34,635 nt of DNA from Actinomadura latina NBRC 106108 (GTDB taxonomy: Bacteria > Actinomycetota > Actinomycetes > Streptosporangiales > Streptosporangiaceae), in assembly GCF_001552195.1 (NCBI RefSeq), contig NZ_BCQS01000029.1:1-34635 (forward strand), written 5' to 3'. This document shows positions 8,576 through 15,676 of the stretch, one piece after another. Below the pieces are notes generated by a model that was not told where the DNA came from, made no database searches, and worked only from the letters and a program-made list of their open reading frames with translations. How positions within the stretch are numbered: position 1 is the first letter of the stretch; each line of letters opens with the position of its first letter. The position numbers and the translations under genes are program-made.

Positions 8576-8639
8576 TAGGCAGCCCCGCTCCGTACCGTCC
8601 ACCCCGGTCCACCGGCCGCAGGAGGGGTAAAGATCAGGC

Positions 8640-9509
8640 GTGGACTTCTCCAGTGCGGCCGACGAGCTCTACGGCGTCCTGCCCGCGGAGTTCGTGGCGG
8701 CCCGCAAGCGGCTGGCGCAGGAGGCCAGGAGGGACGGCGACGCGGCGCTCGCCAGGCGCATCGGCGCGCTGCGGCGCCCGACGCTGTCGGCGTGGGCGGT
8801 GAACCTCCTCAGCCGCTCGGCCGCCGGCGACCTGGACCGGCTGCTGGACGTGGGGGCCGAGATGCGGTCGGCGTGGGGCTCCGGCAGCGGCCTCCGCGAC
8901 CTGGAGCAGCGCCGCGCCGGCCTGGTCGGCTCGCTGGTCCGGGCCGCGGGTGAACTCGCCGCGGAGGCGGGCGGCGCCCTGCGCGAGCAGGCCGTCCGGG
9001 AGGTCGAGGACACCCTCCAGGCCGCCACCGTGGACGCGGACATCGCCGAGGAGGTCCGCGCGGGGCGCCTCGCGCAGCCGCGCAGCCACACGGGTTTCGT
9101 TCCCGCCGGTTTCCCCATGGCGCCGCCGGGCCGAGAGCGGCGCACGAAGCCGGAGCCCAGGGAGAGGCCGCCCAAGAGGGAGGAGCCGAAGCCGGACGTC
9201 ACGCGGACGAGCGCGGCACGGGCGCGGCGCGCGGAGACCCTGCGCAAGCGCGCCGAGGAGGCCGGCCGCAGGCTCGCCGAGCGCGGGGAACTGGCGGACG
9301 CGGCGAAGCGCGAAGCCGAGGAGGCCGCCGCCGAGGTGGGCCGGCTCCGCCACGAACTGGACCGCGCCGTCGCCGCACGGGACGCCGCGTCCCGCCGGGC
9401 GGAGCGCGCCGAGCAGAACCGCGCCCGCGCGGAAGAGGCGGCCCGCGAGGCCCGCGAGGCCGCCGCCGAGGCCCGCCGCGCCGCCGACCACGACGCTCGC
9501 CGCGGGTGA
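8640..9509 (+). CDS. Conserved actinobacterial protein with long coiled coil
   Basis: 289 aa starting at a GTG, with AGGAGGGG about 13 nt upstream. Residues 1-150 form a helical domain conserved in actinomycetes (FVAARKRLAQEARRDGD, then LRRPTLSAWAVNLLSR). Residues ~165-200 are a Pro/Lys/Arg-rich linker. Residues ~200-289 are an Ala/Glu/Arg-rich heptad-like helix predicted to form a coiled coil. No signal peptide or membrane segment. Function is unknown. It is divergent from padR, sharing a 101-nt intergenic region with it, so the PadR operator could also influence it. Confidence 0.8.
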   Translation: MDFSSAADELYGVLPAEFVAARKRLAQEARRDGDAALARRIGALRRPTLSAWAVNLLSRSAAGDLDRLLDVGAEMRSAWGSGSGLRDLEQRRAGLVGSLVRAAGELAAEAGGALREQAVREVEDTLQAATVDADIAEEVRAGRLAQPRSHTGFVPAGFPMAPPGRERRTKPEPRERPPKREEPKPDVTRTSAARARRAETLRKRAEEAGRRLAERGELADAAKREAEEAAAEVGRLRHELDRAVAARDAASRRAERAEQNRARAEEAAREAREAAAEARRAADHDARRG

Positions 9510-9590
9510 CCGCCGCCCCGGCAGCGAAAGGGATGTTCGGGATGAAGTAGGTTCGATCAGAACGAGATTCGATTTGCGAGGGGGCGCGCG

Positions 9591-10628
9591 GTGACGGCAC
9601 CGGTCGTGGAGCAGCCGACTGACTGGACCGAGCCGGGCGCTCATCCGGTGGTGCCGGGGGTGCACCGCATCCCCCTGGCGCTGCCCATCCCGTCGCTGCA
9701 CGCGGTCAACGTGTACGTCATCGAGGACCCCGAGGGCCTCGTCGTCGTGGACTCCGGCTGGGCGATGCCCGACACGCGCGCGTCCATGGAGAAGGCCCTG
9801 CGCACGCTCGGCCACGGACTTCAGGACGTGGCCCAGTTCCTCGTCACCCACGCGCACTGGGACCACTACTCGCAGGCGCTCGCACTGCGCGAGTCGTTCG
9901 GCACACGGGTGCGGATCGGCCGCGGCGAGCGGACGTCCATCGAGGCGTTCGATGTGAACCGCGGCCTGCACCCCCGGCAGGTCGAGAAGCTGCGCCTATG
10001 CGGCGCCGGCGCGCTGGCCGACGAGATCGCCGCGCAGCCGGTGGAGCGTTCCGAGCGCGACGTCCCGCACACCCTGCCGGACGCCTGGCTCGACGACGGA
10101 GAGCGCGTCGGCCTGACCGCGCGGGGCCTGGACGTGTTCGCCACGCCCGGCCACACGCGCGGCCACATCGTCATGCGCGACGCCGCCGACGGCCTGCTGT
10201 TCGCCGGCGACCACATCCTGCCGCACATCACGCCGTCCATCGGGCTGGAGACCGAGCCGGAGCCGAAACCGCTGCGCAGCTACCTGGAGTCGCTGCGGCT
10301 GGTCCGCGACATGCCGGACACGCTGCTGCTGCCGGCGCACGGCCCCGTGAAGCCGAGCGTGCACGTCCGGATCGACGAGCTGCTGGAGCACCACGCCAAG
10401 CGCCTCGACGCCGCCGCCGCGCAGGTCCGCGCGGGCCGCGGCACGGCGTTCGAGGTCGCCGGGGCCATGCCGTGGACGCGCCGCAGGCGCGCGCTCGGCG
10501 ACCTCGACGCGTTCAGCCGGATGCTGGCCGTCCTGGAGATCGAGGCCCACCTGGACGTCCTCGCCGACCGGGGCGTCCTGGACGCCCACGACGAGCACGG
10601 CGTCCGCCGCTACGCGCCGAAGCGCTGA
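9591..10628 (+). CDS. MBL-fold metallo-hydrolase
   Basis: Metallo-beta-lactamase-fold hydrolase, 345 aa, GTG start preceded by GAGGGGG. The binuclear metal motif THAHWDH gives His87, His89, Asp91 and His92. Further ligands are in TPGHTRGHIV and FAGDHILPHITP, and the terminal His is in LLPAHGPV. A C-terminal helical extension (from about residue 260) matches hydroxyacylglutathione-hydrolase/LACTB2-like relatives. Such enzymes hydrolyse thioesters, lactones or nucleic-acid ends; the substrate here cannot be assigned. It is a single gene, upstream of the flavoprotein on the same strand. Confidence 0.9.
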   Translation: MTAPVVEQPTDWTEPGAHPVVPGVHRIPLALPIPSLHAVNVYVIEDPEGLVVVDSGWAMPDTRASMEKALRTLGHGLQDVAQFLVTHAHWDHYSQALALRESFGTRVRIGRGERTSIEAFDVNRGLHPRQVEKLRLCGAGALADEIAAQPVERSERDVPHTLPDAWLDDGERVGLTARGLDVFATPGHTRGHIVMRDAADGLLFAGDHILPHITPSIGLETEPEPKPLRSYLESLRLVRDMPDTLLLPAHGPVKPSVHVRIDELLEHHAKRLDAAAAQVRAGRGTAFEVAGAMPWTRRRRALGDLDAFSRMLAVLEIEAHLDVLADRGVLDAHDEHGVRRYAPKR

Positions 10629-10661
10629 CCCCCGCCTCCCGGCACCCGGAAAGCACCGGGT

Positions 10662-10667
10662 TAGGCT
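10662..10667 (+). promoter_or_regulatory. -10 element for the PPOX flavoprotein gene
   Basis: TAGGCT, matching the actinomycete TANNNT consensus, 32 nt before the ATG at 10700. The expected transcript would start near 10674 and include the AAGGAGCGG ribosome-binding site. No clear -35. Confidence 0.35.
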
Positions 10668-10699
10668 GATCTTCCGTTTTCCCGGCGGAAGGAGCGGCG

Positions 10700-11338
10700 A
10701 TGACGCTCGCCCCCGAGTCCACCCCGATCACGTCCGCGGCGGAACTGCGCGAGCTGCTCGGCGCCCCGATGCGGCGCGCGATCGACAAGGAGCGCGCCAC
10801 GCTGCACGCCTGGGACCGGGAGTGGCTCGCCCGCTCCCCGTTCTGCCTGATCTCCACCAGCGACGCGGACGGCAACTGCGACGTCTCCCCCAAGGGCGAC
10901 CCGCCCGGGTTCGTGCACGTCCTCGACGACACGACGATCGCCGTCCCGGACCGTCCCGGCAACCGCCGCGCCGACGGGTTCATGAACGTGCTGAGCAACC
11001 CGCACGTGGGGCTGATCTTCCTCGTCCCCGGACGCGGCGAGACCCTGCGCGTCAACGGCCGCGCCACCCTCGTCAGGGACGCGCCGTTCTTCGACGAGAT
11101 GCTCGTCAAGGGCCACCGCCCGGCCCTCGCCCTGATCGTGGACATCGAGCAGATCTTCTTCCACTGCGCGAAGGCGCTGATGCGCTCGAAGCTGTGGAAG
11201 CCGGAGACCTGGGATCCGGAGGCGCTCCCGTCGCACGCCCAGATCGTCAAGGACGTCCAGTACACCGAGGAGAACCTGGAGCAACTGGAGAACTACTACG
11301 CCGAGGCCAACTACTCCAGGAAGCTCTACGCCCGCTGA
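10700..11338 (+). CDS. PPOX-type FMN-dependent flavoprotein, MSMEG_1061 family
   Basis: Pyridoxamine-5'-phosphate-oxidase-like split-barrel protein, 212 aa. Conserved segments are FCLISTSDADGNCDVSPKGD, VPDRPGNRRADGFMNVLSNP (flavin/phosphate contacts in this fold) and LRVNGRATL. The C-terminal part with IEQIFFHCAKALMRSKLW is characteristic of the MSMEG_1061 subgroup, which lacks a proven physiological substrate. The ATG at 10700 has GGAAGGAGCGGCG upstream. It probably acts as a small oxidoreductase using FMN or F420. It is convergent with the DUF5302 gene, separated by a strong hairpin. Confidence 0.9.
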   Translation: MTLAPESTPITSAAELRELLGAPMRRAIDKERATLHAWDREWLARSPFCLISTSDADGNCDVSPKGDPPGFVHVLDDTTIAVPDRPGNRRADGFMNVLSNPHVGLIFLVPGRGETLRVNGRATLVRDAPFFDEMLVKGHRPALALIVDIEQIFFHCAKALMRSKLWKPETWDPEALPSHAQIVKDVQYTEENLEQLENYYAEANYSRKLYAR

Positions 11339-11355
11339 CCCGGCGGGCGGGTGGA

Positions 11356-11378
11356 CCCCCGCGCGGCGGGCGCGGGGG
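11356..11378. terminator. GC-rich hairpin between convergent genes
   Basis: A perfect 9-bp stem, CCCCCGCGC (11356-11364) and GCGCGGGGG (11370-11378), with a 5-nt loop. It lies between the stop of the flavoprotein gene and the stop of the DUF5302 gene, so it can serve both strands. Confidence 0.6.
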
Positions 11379-11399
11379 ACCGGTCGGTGGTGCGGGCCG

Positions 11400-11588
11400 T
11401 CAGCCGCTCTTGCGGCGGAACTGCCGCTGGTGATCGGCGCGGTCGTGCTTGCCGCGCACCTTCGAGCCGCTCTTGCCGGACGCACCGGTGTTCTTGTCCG
11501 CCGCTCCGCGCTTGCGTTCCAGGGCCTCCCGGAACCTGCGCTTCACGTCGTCCTCTCCGTCGGCGGGTTCTCCTGATGAGTCGGCCAT
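11400..11588 (-). CDS. DUF5302 domain-containing small protein
   Basis: 62 aa, highly charged. The C-terminal block SKVRGKHDRADHQRQFRRKSG is close to the family ending; here it reads GSKVRGKHDR then ADHQRQFRRKSG. The middle has DVKRRFREALERKR, a basic helix. The ATG at 11588 has CTGGAGG upstream. DUF5302 proteins are small, basic and widespread in actinomycetes, with no known role; nucleic-acid or ribosome association would fit the charge but is only a guess. Divergent from the P450. Confidence 0.85.
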   Translation of the reverse strand: MADSSGEPADGEDDVKRRFREALERKRGAADKNTGASGKSGSKVRGKHDRADHQRQFRRKSG

Positions 11589-11643
11589 GCGGACCTCCAG
11601 CTCTCTTAGGGCACCCCCAGCCTCACATACCGGCGAGGGGCTC

Positions 11644-11675
11644 GGCCAATTGGCCCCGTCCTGGAAGATCATCTT
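11644..11675. promoter_or_regulatory. Two palindromes in the DUF5302/P450 divergent region
   Basis: GGCCAATTGGCC (11644-11655) is a perfect 12-bp palindrome; 9 nt further AAGATCATCTT (11665-11675) is a perfect 11-nt palindrome. The AT-containing centres stand out in this GC-rich intergenic region, which suggests a regulator-binding site. The binding protein is unknown. Confidence 0.35.
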
Positions 11676-11719
11676 GGGACATTCCACCGCAAAGCGCGCC
11701 AGCGGAGATCGATCTCTCC

Positions 11720-11725
11720 TAGGGT
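11720..11725 (+). promoter_or_regulatory. -10 element of a probably leaderless P450 transcript
   Basis: TAGGGT (TANNNT) ends 8 nt before the GTG at 11734, the spacing seen for leaderless actinomycete genes. The AGGG could alternatively act as a weak ribosome-binding site, so leaderless initiation is likely but not certain. Confidence 0.45.
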
Positions 11726-11733
11726 TTGTGCAC

Positions 11734-13137
11734 GTGGAACCCCAGACGCCGCAGGCAGAGCCCGCCCCCGCGCATCCGCCGCTGGAGGCGCTCGCCGTCC
11801 AGCCGCTGCTGAACCGTGACTACGAGTCCCGCCCCGCCGTCTTCTACGAGCGACTGCGCGCGGAGTACGGGCCCGTCGCGCCGGTGGACGTCCTCGGCGT
11901 CCCGGTGTGGCTCGTCCTCGGCTACGCCCAGACGCTCGACATCCTGCGCGACACCCGCGGCATCTGGAGCAAGCGGGTCGGCAGCTGGCGGCGGTACCGG
12001 GAGGGGTCCGTCCCGGCGGACTGGCCGATGCTGCCCGTGGTCGAGTCCGACAACTCGGGGTTCCGGGACGGCGCCGACTCCACCCGGCTGCGCGGCGCCT
12101 GGAGCGAGGGCCTGCGGCCGTTCCAGGACCGCACCCGGCCCGAGGCGAAGTCGCTGGAGCAGGCCGTCCGCCGGCACGCCGACGAGCTGATCACCGTGCT
12201 GTCGGAGAACGGCGGCCCGTCCGGCTGGGCCGACCTGTCCGCGCAGTACGCGCGGCCGCTGCCGCTGATGGTGATCGGGCGGCTGCTCGGCACCGGCGGC
12301 GAGGGCGACGACGAGCTGATCATCGACCTGTGGCGGGTGATGGACGCCGGCCCCGAGGCGCAGGAGGCGTCGAACCGGCTGATCGCCCGGGTCGCGGACG
12401 TGTGCGCAGCGCGGGTGGCCTCCCCCGGCGCGGACCTGCCGTCCCTCATGCTCGCCGCGGTCCCGGACCTGACCGCGGAGGAGCTGACCCGCGAGATGGC
12501 GATGATGACGGGGCTCGTCGGCGACGTGACGGGGACGCTGATCTGCAACACCATCACCGAGGTGCTGATCGGCGGCACGAGGGCCGGCGACAGCATGTCC
12601 GCCGGGATGATCCAGGAGGCGATCAACCGCGCCGCGGCGGCGAACCCGCCGATGGCCAACCTGTCCTTCCGGTGGGCCAAGGCCGATGCCCGCATCGGCC
12701 GGTTCCAGATCGCGGCCGGCGACCCGGTCATGGTGTCGCCCGCGGCCGCGCACCTGGACCCGGCCTTCACCGCGTCGGCGACGCCGGACTCCATCTACAG
12801 CTCCCGCGCCCACCTGGCCTGGAGCGCGGGCCCGCACGCCTGCCTCGGCCGCGATCTCGCCACCACCATCACGACGATCGCGGTGGAGCGGCTGTTCGAC
12901 CGGTTCGCCTCCCTGCGGCTCGCGCTGCCCGCCGACCAGCTTCCGTGGCGCTCGTCCCCGCTGATGCGCGGCCTGCGCTCGCTGCCGGTCATCTACGAGG
13001 TGGCCGGTGAGCGGCCGGAGCCGCAGCCCGCCGCGGACCCCGGCGCGGAGGGGCCCCCGGAGCAGACCCCGCCGGACGCGGGCGGGGCGAACTCGCTGGT
13101 GCGGCGGGTCCTGCGGCTGATGCGCCGGTCGTCCTGA
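11734..13137 (+). CDS. Cytochrome P450, CYP157-like, without canonical ExxR
   Basis: 467 aa from GTG 11734 (an in-frame GTG at 11728 is the alternative). The N-terminal part (VFYERLRAEYGPVAPV, VWLVLGYAQTLDILRD) and the central ARPLPLMVIGRLLG resemble the CYP157 group, known from Streptomyces conservons. The heme loop is AWSAGPHACLGRDLA with ligand Cys370. The expected K-helix ExxR is replaced by EAINR (Glu295, Arg299: wrong spacing), and the I-helix has GDVTGTL rather than an acid-Thr pair. CYP157 members are known to lack ExxR. The C-terminal ~45 residues are a Pro/Gly/Ala-rich tail ending in a basic helix. No ferredoxin or conservon genes (kinase, roadblock, DUF742, GTPase) are next to it. 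Redox activity and substrate are unknown. Confidence 0.88.
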   Translation: MEPQTPQAEPAPAHPPLEALAVQPLLNRDYESRPAVFYERLRAEYGPVAPVDVLGVPVWLVLGYAQTLDILRDTRGIWSKRVGSWRRYREGSVPADWPMLPVVESDNSGFRDGADSTRLRGAWSEGLRPFQDRTRPEAKSLEQAVRRHADELITVLSENGGPSGWADLSAQYARPLPLMVIGRLLGTGGEGDDELIIDLWRVMDAGPEAQEASNRLIARVADVCAARVASPGADLPSLMLAAVPDLTAEELTREMAMMTGLVGDVTGTLICNTITEVLIGGTRAGDSMSAGMIQEAINRAAAANPPMANLSFRWAKADARIGRFQIAAGDPVMVSPAAAHLDPAFTASATPDSIYSSRAHLAWSAGPHACLGRDLATTITTIAVERLFDRFASLRLALPADQLPWRSSPLMRGLRSLPVIYEVAGERPEPQPAADPGAEGPPEQTPPDAGGANSLVRRVLRLMRRSS

Positions 13138-13145
13138 CGCTGCGC

Positions 13146-13189
13146 GGGGCCGCATGTTCGGACGCTGCCGGGGCCGCATGTTTGGACGC
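13146..13189 (+). repeat. Tandem direct repeat upstream of the DUF2795 gene
   Basis: A 20-nt unit, GGGGCCGCATGTTCGGACGC (13146-13165), recurs at 13170-13189 with one T-for-C change; the period is 24 nt. It lies directly after the P450 stop and 50 nt before the DUF2795 start. It could be a paired regulator site or a local duplication. Confidence 0.6.
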
Positions 13190-13238
13190 GGGCGCCCGGG
13201 AACGGTCTCCCCGGTAGGCGCGCAGGGAGGAACAAACG

Positions 13239-13646
13239 ATGCCGGACATGAGCGACAAGCACAGCCCGAAGGTCGACGACGAGATCGCCCACGAGACGCG
13301 GGGCATGGTCAGCGGCGGGCATCCCACGCACGCCGAGGAGTTCAAGGAGACCGAGCCGTTCTCCGACGACGCCCCCGCGGACCCGACCCGGGCGGCCGCC
13401 GGCGAACGGGAGGGCTCCCCGCCCGGGATGAGCGCGCAGGACGTCGAGGGCCGCAGCGCCCTCGCGCGGATGCTCACCGGGGTCGGCTACCCGGCCCGCC
13501 CGAACGAGCTGATCCGGCACGCCGCCGAGGGCGGCGCGCCGGACGAGGCCGTCGAGCAGCTGCGGACGCTGCCCAAGCGCGAGTACGAGAACGTCGCGGA
13601 CGTCGCCGAGGAACTCGGCTACGGCCGCGAGGAGCGCCGGTATTGA
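13239..13646 (+). CDS. DUF2795 domain-containing protein
   Basis: 135 aa. The N-terminal ~60 residues are acidic and low in complexity (probably disordered). Residues ~70-130 are the DUF2795 domain, with GVGYPARPNELIRHA and LRTLPKREYENVADVAEELG. The ATG at 13239 has GGGAGGA upstream. DUF2795 proteins are small helical actinobacterial proteins of unknown role. Convergent with the aconitase gene. Confidence 0.85.
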   Translation: MPDMSDKHSPKVDDEIAHETRGMVSGGHPTHAEEFKETEPFSDDAPADPTRAAAGEREGSPPGMSAQDVEGRSALARMLTGVGYPARPNELIRHAAEGGAPDEAVEQLRTLPKREYENVADVAEELGYGREERRY

Positions 13647-13690
13647 CCGGCGCCTGAAGCCGGGCTCCGGCGGAGCGGAGAGCGCCGGTC
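13645..13690. terminator. Long-range stem between convergent genes
   Basis: GACCGGCGC (13645-13653) pairs perfectly with GCGCCGGTC (13682-13690). The loop contains a further GCCG/CGGC stem. It begins at the DUF2795 stop codon and ends 11 nt before the aconitase stop. Confidence 0.5.
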
Positions 13691-13701
13691 GGGGCCGCGG
13701 G

Positions 13702-15675
13702 TCACTCCCCGCGGTCCCGCCGGCCGGCCCGGCGTTCGCGGAGCAGCGGGATCTGGCCGCCGGCGGCGACCAGGTCCCGCTGCCGTGCGGACAGGCGGTG
13801 CCGCGCCCGGTACGTCTCGTCCTTGCCGACGTTGCGGACGACGATCTCGTCTCCGGCCTTCAGCGCGTCCCGGACGTTCTCGACGCGCAGCACGTCGCCC
13901 TGCTCGACGCGGTCGTAGTCGGCCCCGTCGGCGAATTCGAGCGGCAGGATCCCGAAGTTGACGAGGTTCTGCCAGTGGATCCGCGCGTAGCCGCGCGCCA
14001 GGACGAGCCGCAGCCCGAGGTGGCGGGGCGCGATCGCGGCGTGCTCGCGGGACGACCCCTGCCCGTAGTTGCGCCCGCCGACGACGGCGTGCGGCCCGGC
14101 CTCGCGGGCCCGCTCCGGGTAGCGCTCGTCGAGCTGGATGAACGTGAAGTCGGCGAGCCGGGCGATGTCGCTGCGGAACGGCAGGGCCCGCGCGCCCGCC
14201 TGCAGGATCTCGTCGGTGGACACGTCGTCCCCGACCTTGATGGCGACGGGGATCTCGAACTCGTCCGGGAGCGGGTCCAGTTCGGGCAGTACGCCGATGC
14301 TGGGGGCCTTGTCGAGTTCGACGCGGCGCGCCTCGTCCTCGGGCGGCGGGCCTTCGAGCATGTCGACGTTGACGCTGGACTTCTCGGGCAGCCGGACGGC
14401 GGGCGGGTCCATGCCGAGGTCGCGCGGGTCGGTGATCCGGCCGGTGAGGGCGGCGGCAGCGGCGGTCTCCGGTGAGCACAGCCAGACCAGGTCGTCCTTG
14501 GTGCCGGAGCGTCCGGGGAAGTTGCGCGGGACGGTCCGCAGGCTGTTGCGGCCGATCGCGGGAGCCTGCCCCATGCCGATGCACCCCATGCAGCCGGTCT
14601 GGTGGATGCGGGCGCCGGCCTGGACGAGGTCGGCGGTCGCGCCCATCCGGGTGAGGTCGACGAGGATCTGCCGGGACGTCGGGTTCACGTCCAGCGACAC
14701 CCGCGGGTGCACCTGGCGGCCCTTCACGATCGCCGCGACGGACGCGAAGTCGCGCAGCCCAGGGTTCGCCGACGACCCGACGACGACCTGGTGGACCTCC
14801 TCTCCCGCGGCGTCCCGCACCGGGACCACGTCGCCGGGCGAGCTGGGACGGGCGATCAGCGGCTCCAGCGACGACAGGTCGATCTCGTCGGCGACGTCGT
14901 AGGACGCGTCCGGGTCGGCGACGATCTCGGTGAAGCCGTCCTCGCGGTCCTCGGCGCGCAGGAACTCCAGGACCCGCTCGTCCGACGGGAACACCGTCGT
15001 CGTCGCACCCAGCTCGGCGCCCATGTTGGCGATGACGTGCCGGTCCATCGCGGTCAGCGCCGCGATGCCGGGGCCGTGGTACTCGATGATCCGGTTGACG
15101 CCGCCGCGCACCCCGTGCCGCCGCAGCATCTCCAGGATCACGTCCTTGGCGCTCAGCCAGGGCGGCAGCTCCCCCGTCAGCCGGACGCCCCAGATCTCCG
15201 GCATCGTCACGTGCAGCGGCTCCCCGGCCATCGCCATCGCGACCTCCAGCCCGCCGACGCCGATCGCGAGCATGCCGAGCGACCCCGCCGCGCACGTGTG
15301 GGAGTCGGAGCCGACCATCGTGGCGCCGGGCACGCCGAAACGCTGCATGTGCGTCGGATGCGAGACCCCGTTGCCGGGCTTGGAGTACCAGAGCCCGTAC
15401 CGGCGGGCGGCGGACCGCAGGAAGATGTGGTCGGCCATGTTGCGCTCGTCGGCCTGCAGCAGGTTGTGGTCCACGTACTGGACCGACACGTCCGTCTTGA
15501 CCCGGTCGAGGTCGAGGGCCTCCAGCTCCAGCATCACCATCGTGCCGGTCGCGTCCTGGGTGAGGGTCTGGTCGACGTGGATCCCGATCTCGGTGCCGGG
15601 CGTCATCTCGCCGCTCACCAGATGCGAGGCGATCAGCTTGCGTGCGACGTTGCGGCCCCCCGTGCCCTCCGCCAT
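13702..15675 (-). CDS. Aconitate hydratase, Aquifex-type
   Basis: [4Fe-4S] hydro-lyase interconverting citrate and isocitrate, 657 aa; the length and architecture fit the short Aquifex-type branch rather than the ~900-aa AcnA. Domains 1-3 carry VGSDSHTC (122-128) and TGCMGCIGMG with cluster ligands Cys362 and Cys365. The swivel domain 4 carries YGQGSSREH (537-545) and ARGYARIHWQNLVNFGI. The third cysteine, normally in GSCTN, is replaced: the aligned stretch is GSSAN at 300-304. The ATG at 15675 lies 1 nt after the monooxygenase stop, so it is translationally coupled to an unrelated enzyme. Whether it is the main TCA aconitase or a second copy cannot be told from this window; a citrate-analogue dehydratase is possible. 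Confidence 0.88.
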   Translation of the reverse strand: MAEGTGGRNVARKLIASHLVSGEMTPGTEIGIHVDQTLTQDATGTMVMLELEALDLDRVKTDVSVQYVDHNLLQADERNMADHIFLRSAARRYGLWYSKPGNGVSHPTHMQRFGVPGATMVGSDSHTCAAGSLGMLAIGVGGLEVAMAMAGEPLHVTMPEIWGVRLTGELPPWLSAKDVILEMLRRHGVRGGVNRIIEYHGPGIAALTAMDRHVIANMGAELGATTTVFPSDERVLEFLRAEDREDGFTEIVADPDASYDVADEIDLSSLEPLIARPSSPGDVVPVRDAAGEEVHQVVVGSSANPGLRDFASVAAIVKGRQVHPRVSLDVNPTSRQILVDLTRMGATADLVQAGARIHQTGCMGCIGMGQAPAIGRNSLRTVPRNFPGRSGTKDDLVWLCSPETAAAAALTGRITDPRDLGMDPPAVRLPEKSSVNVDMLEGPPPEDEARRVELDKAPSIGVLPELDPLPDEFEIPVAIKVGDDVSTDEILQAGARALPFRSDIARLADFTFIQLDERYPERAREAGPHAVVGGRNYGQGSSREHAAIAPRHLGLRLVLARGYARIHWQNLVNFGILPLEFADGADYDRVEQGDVLRVENVRDALKAGDEIVVRNVGKDETYRARHRLSARQRDLVAAGGQIPLLRERRAGRRDRGE

Positions 15676-15676
15676 G

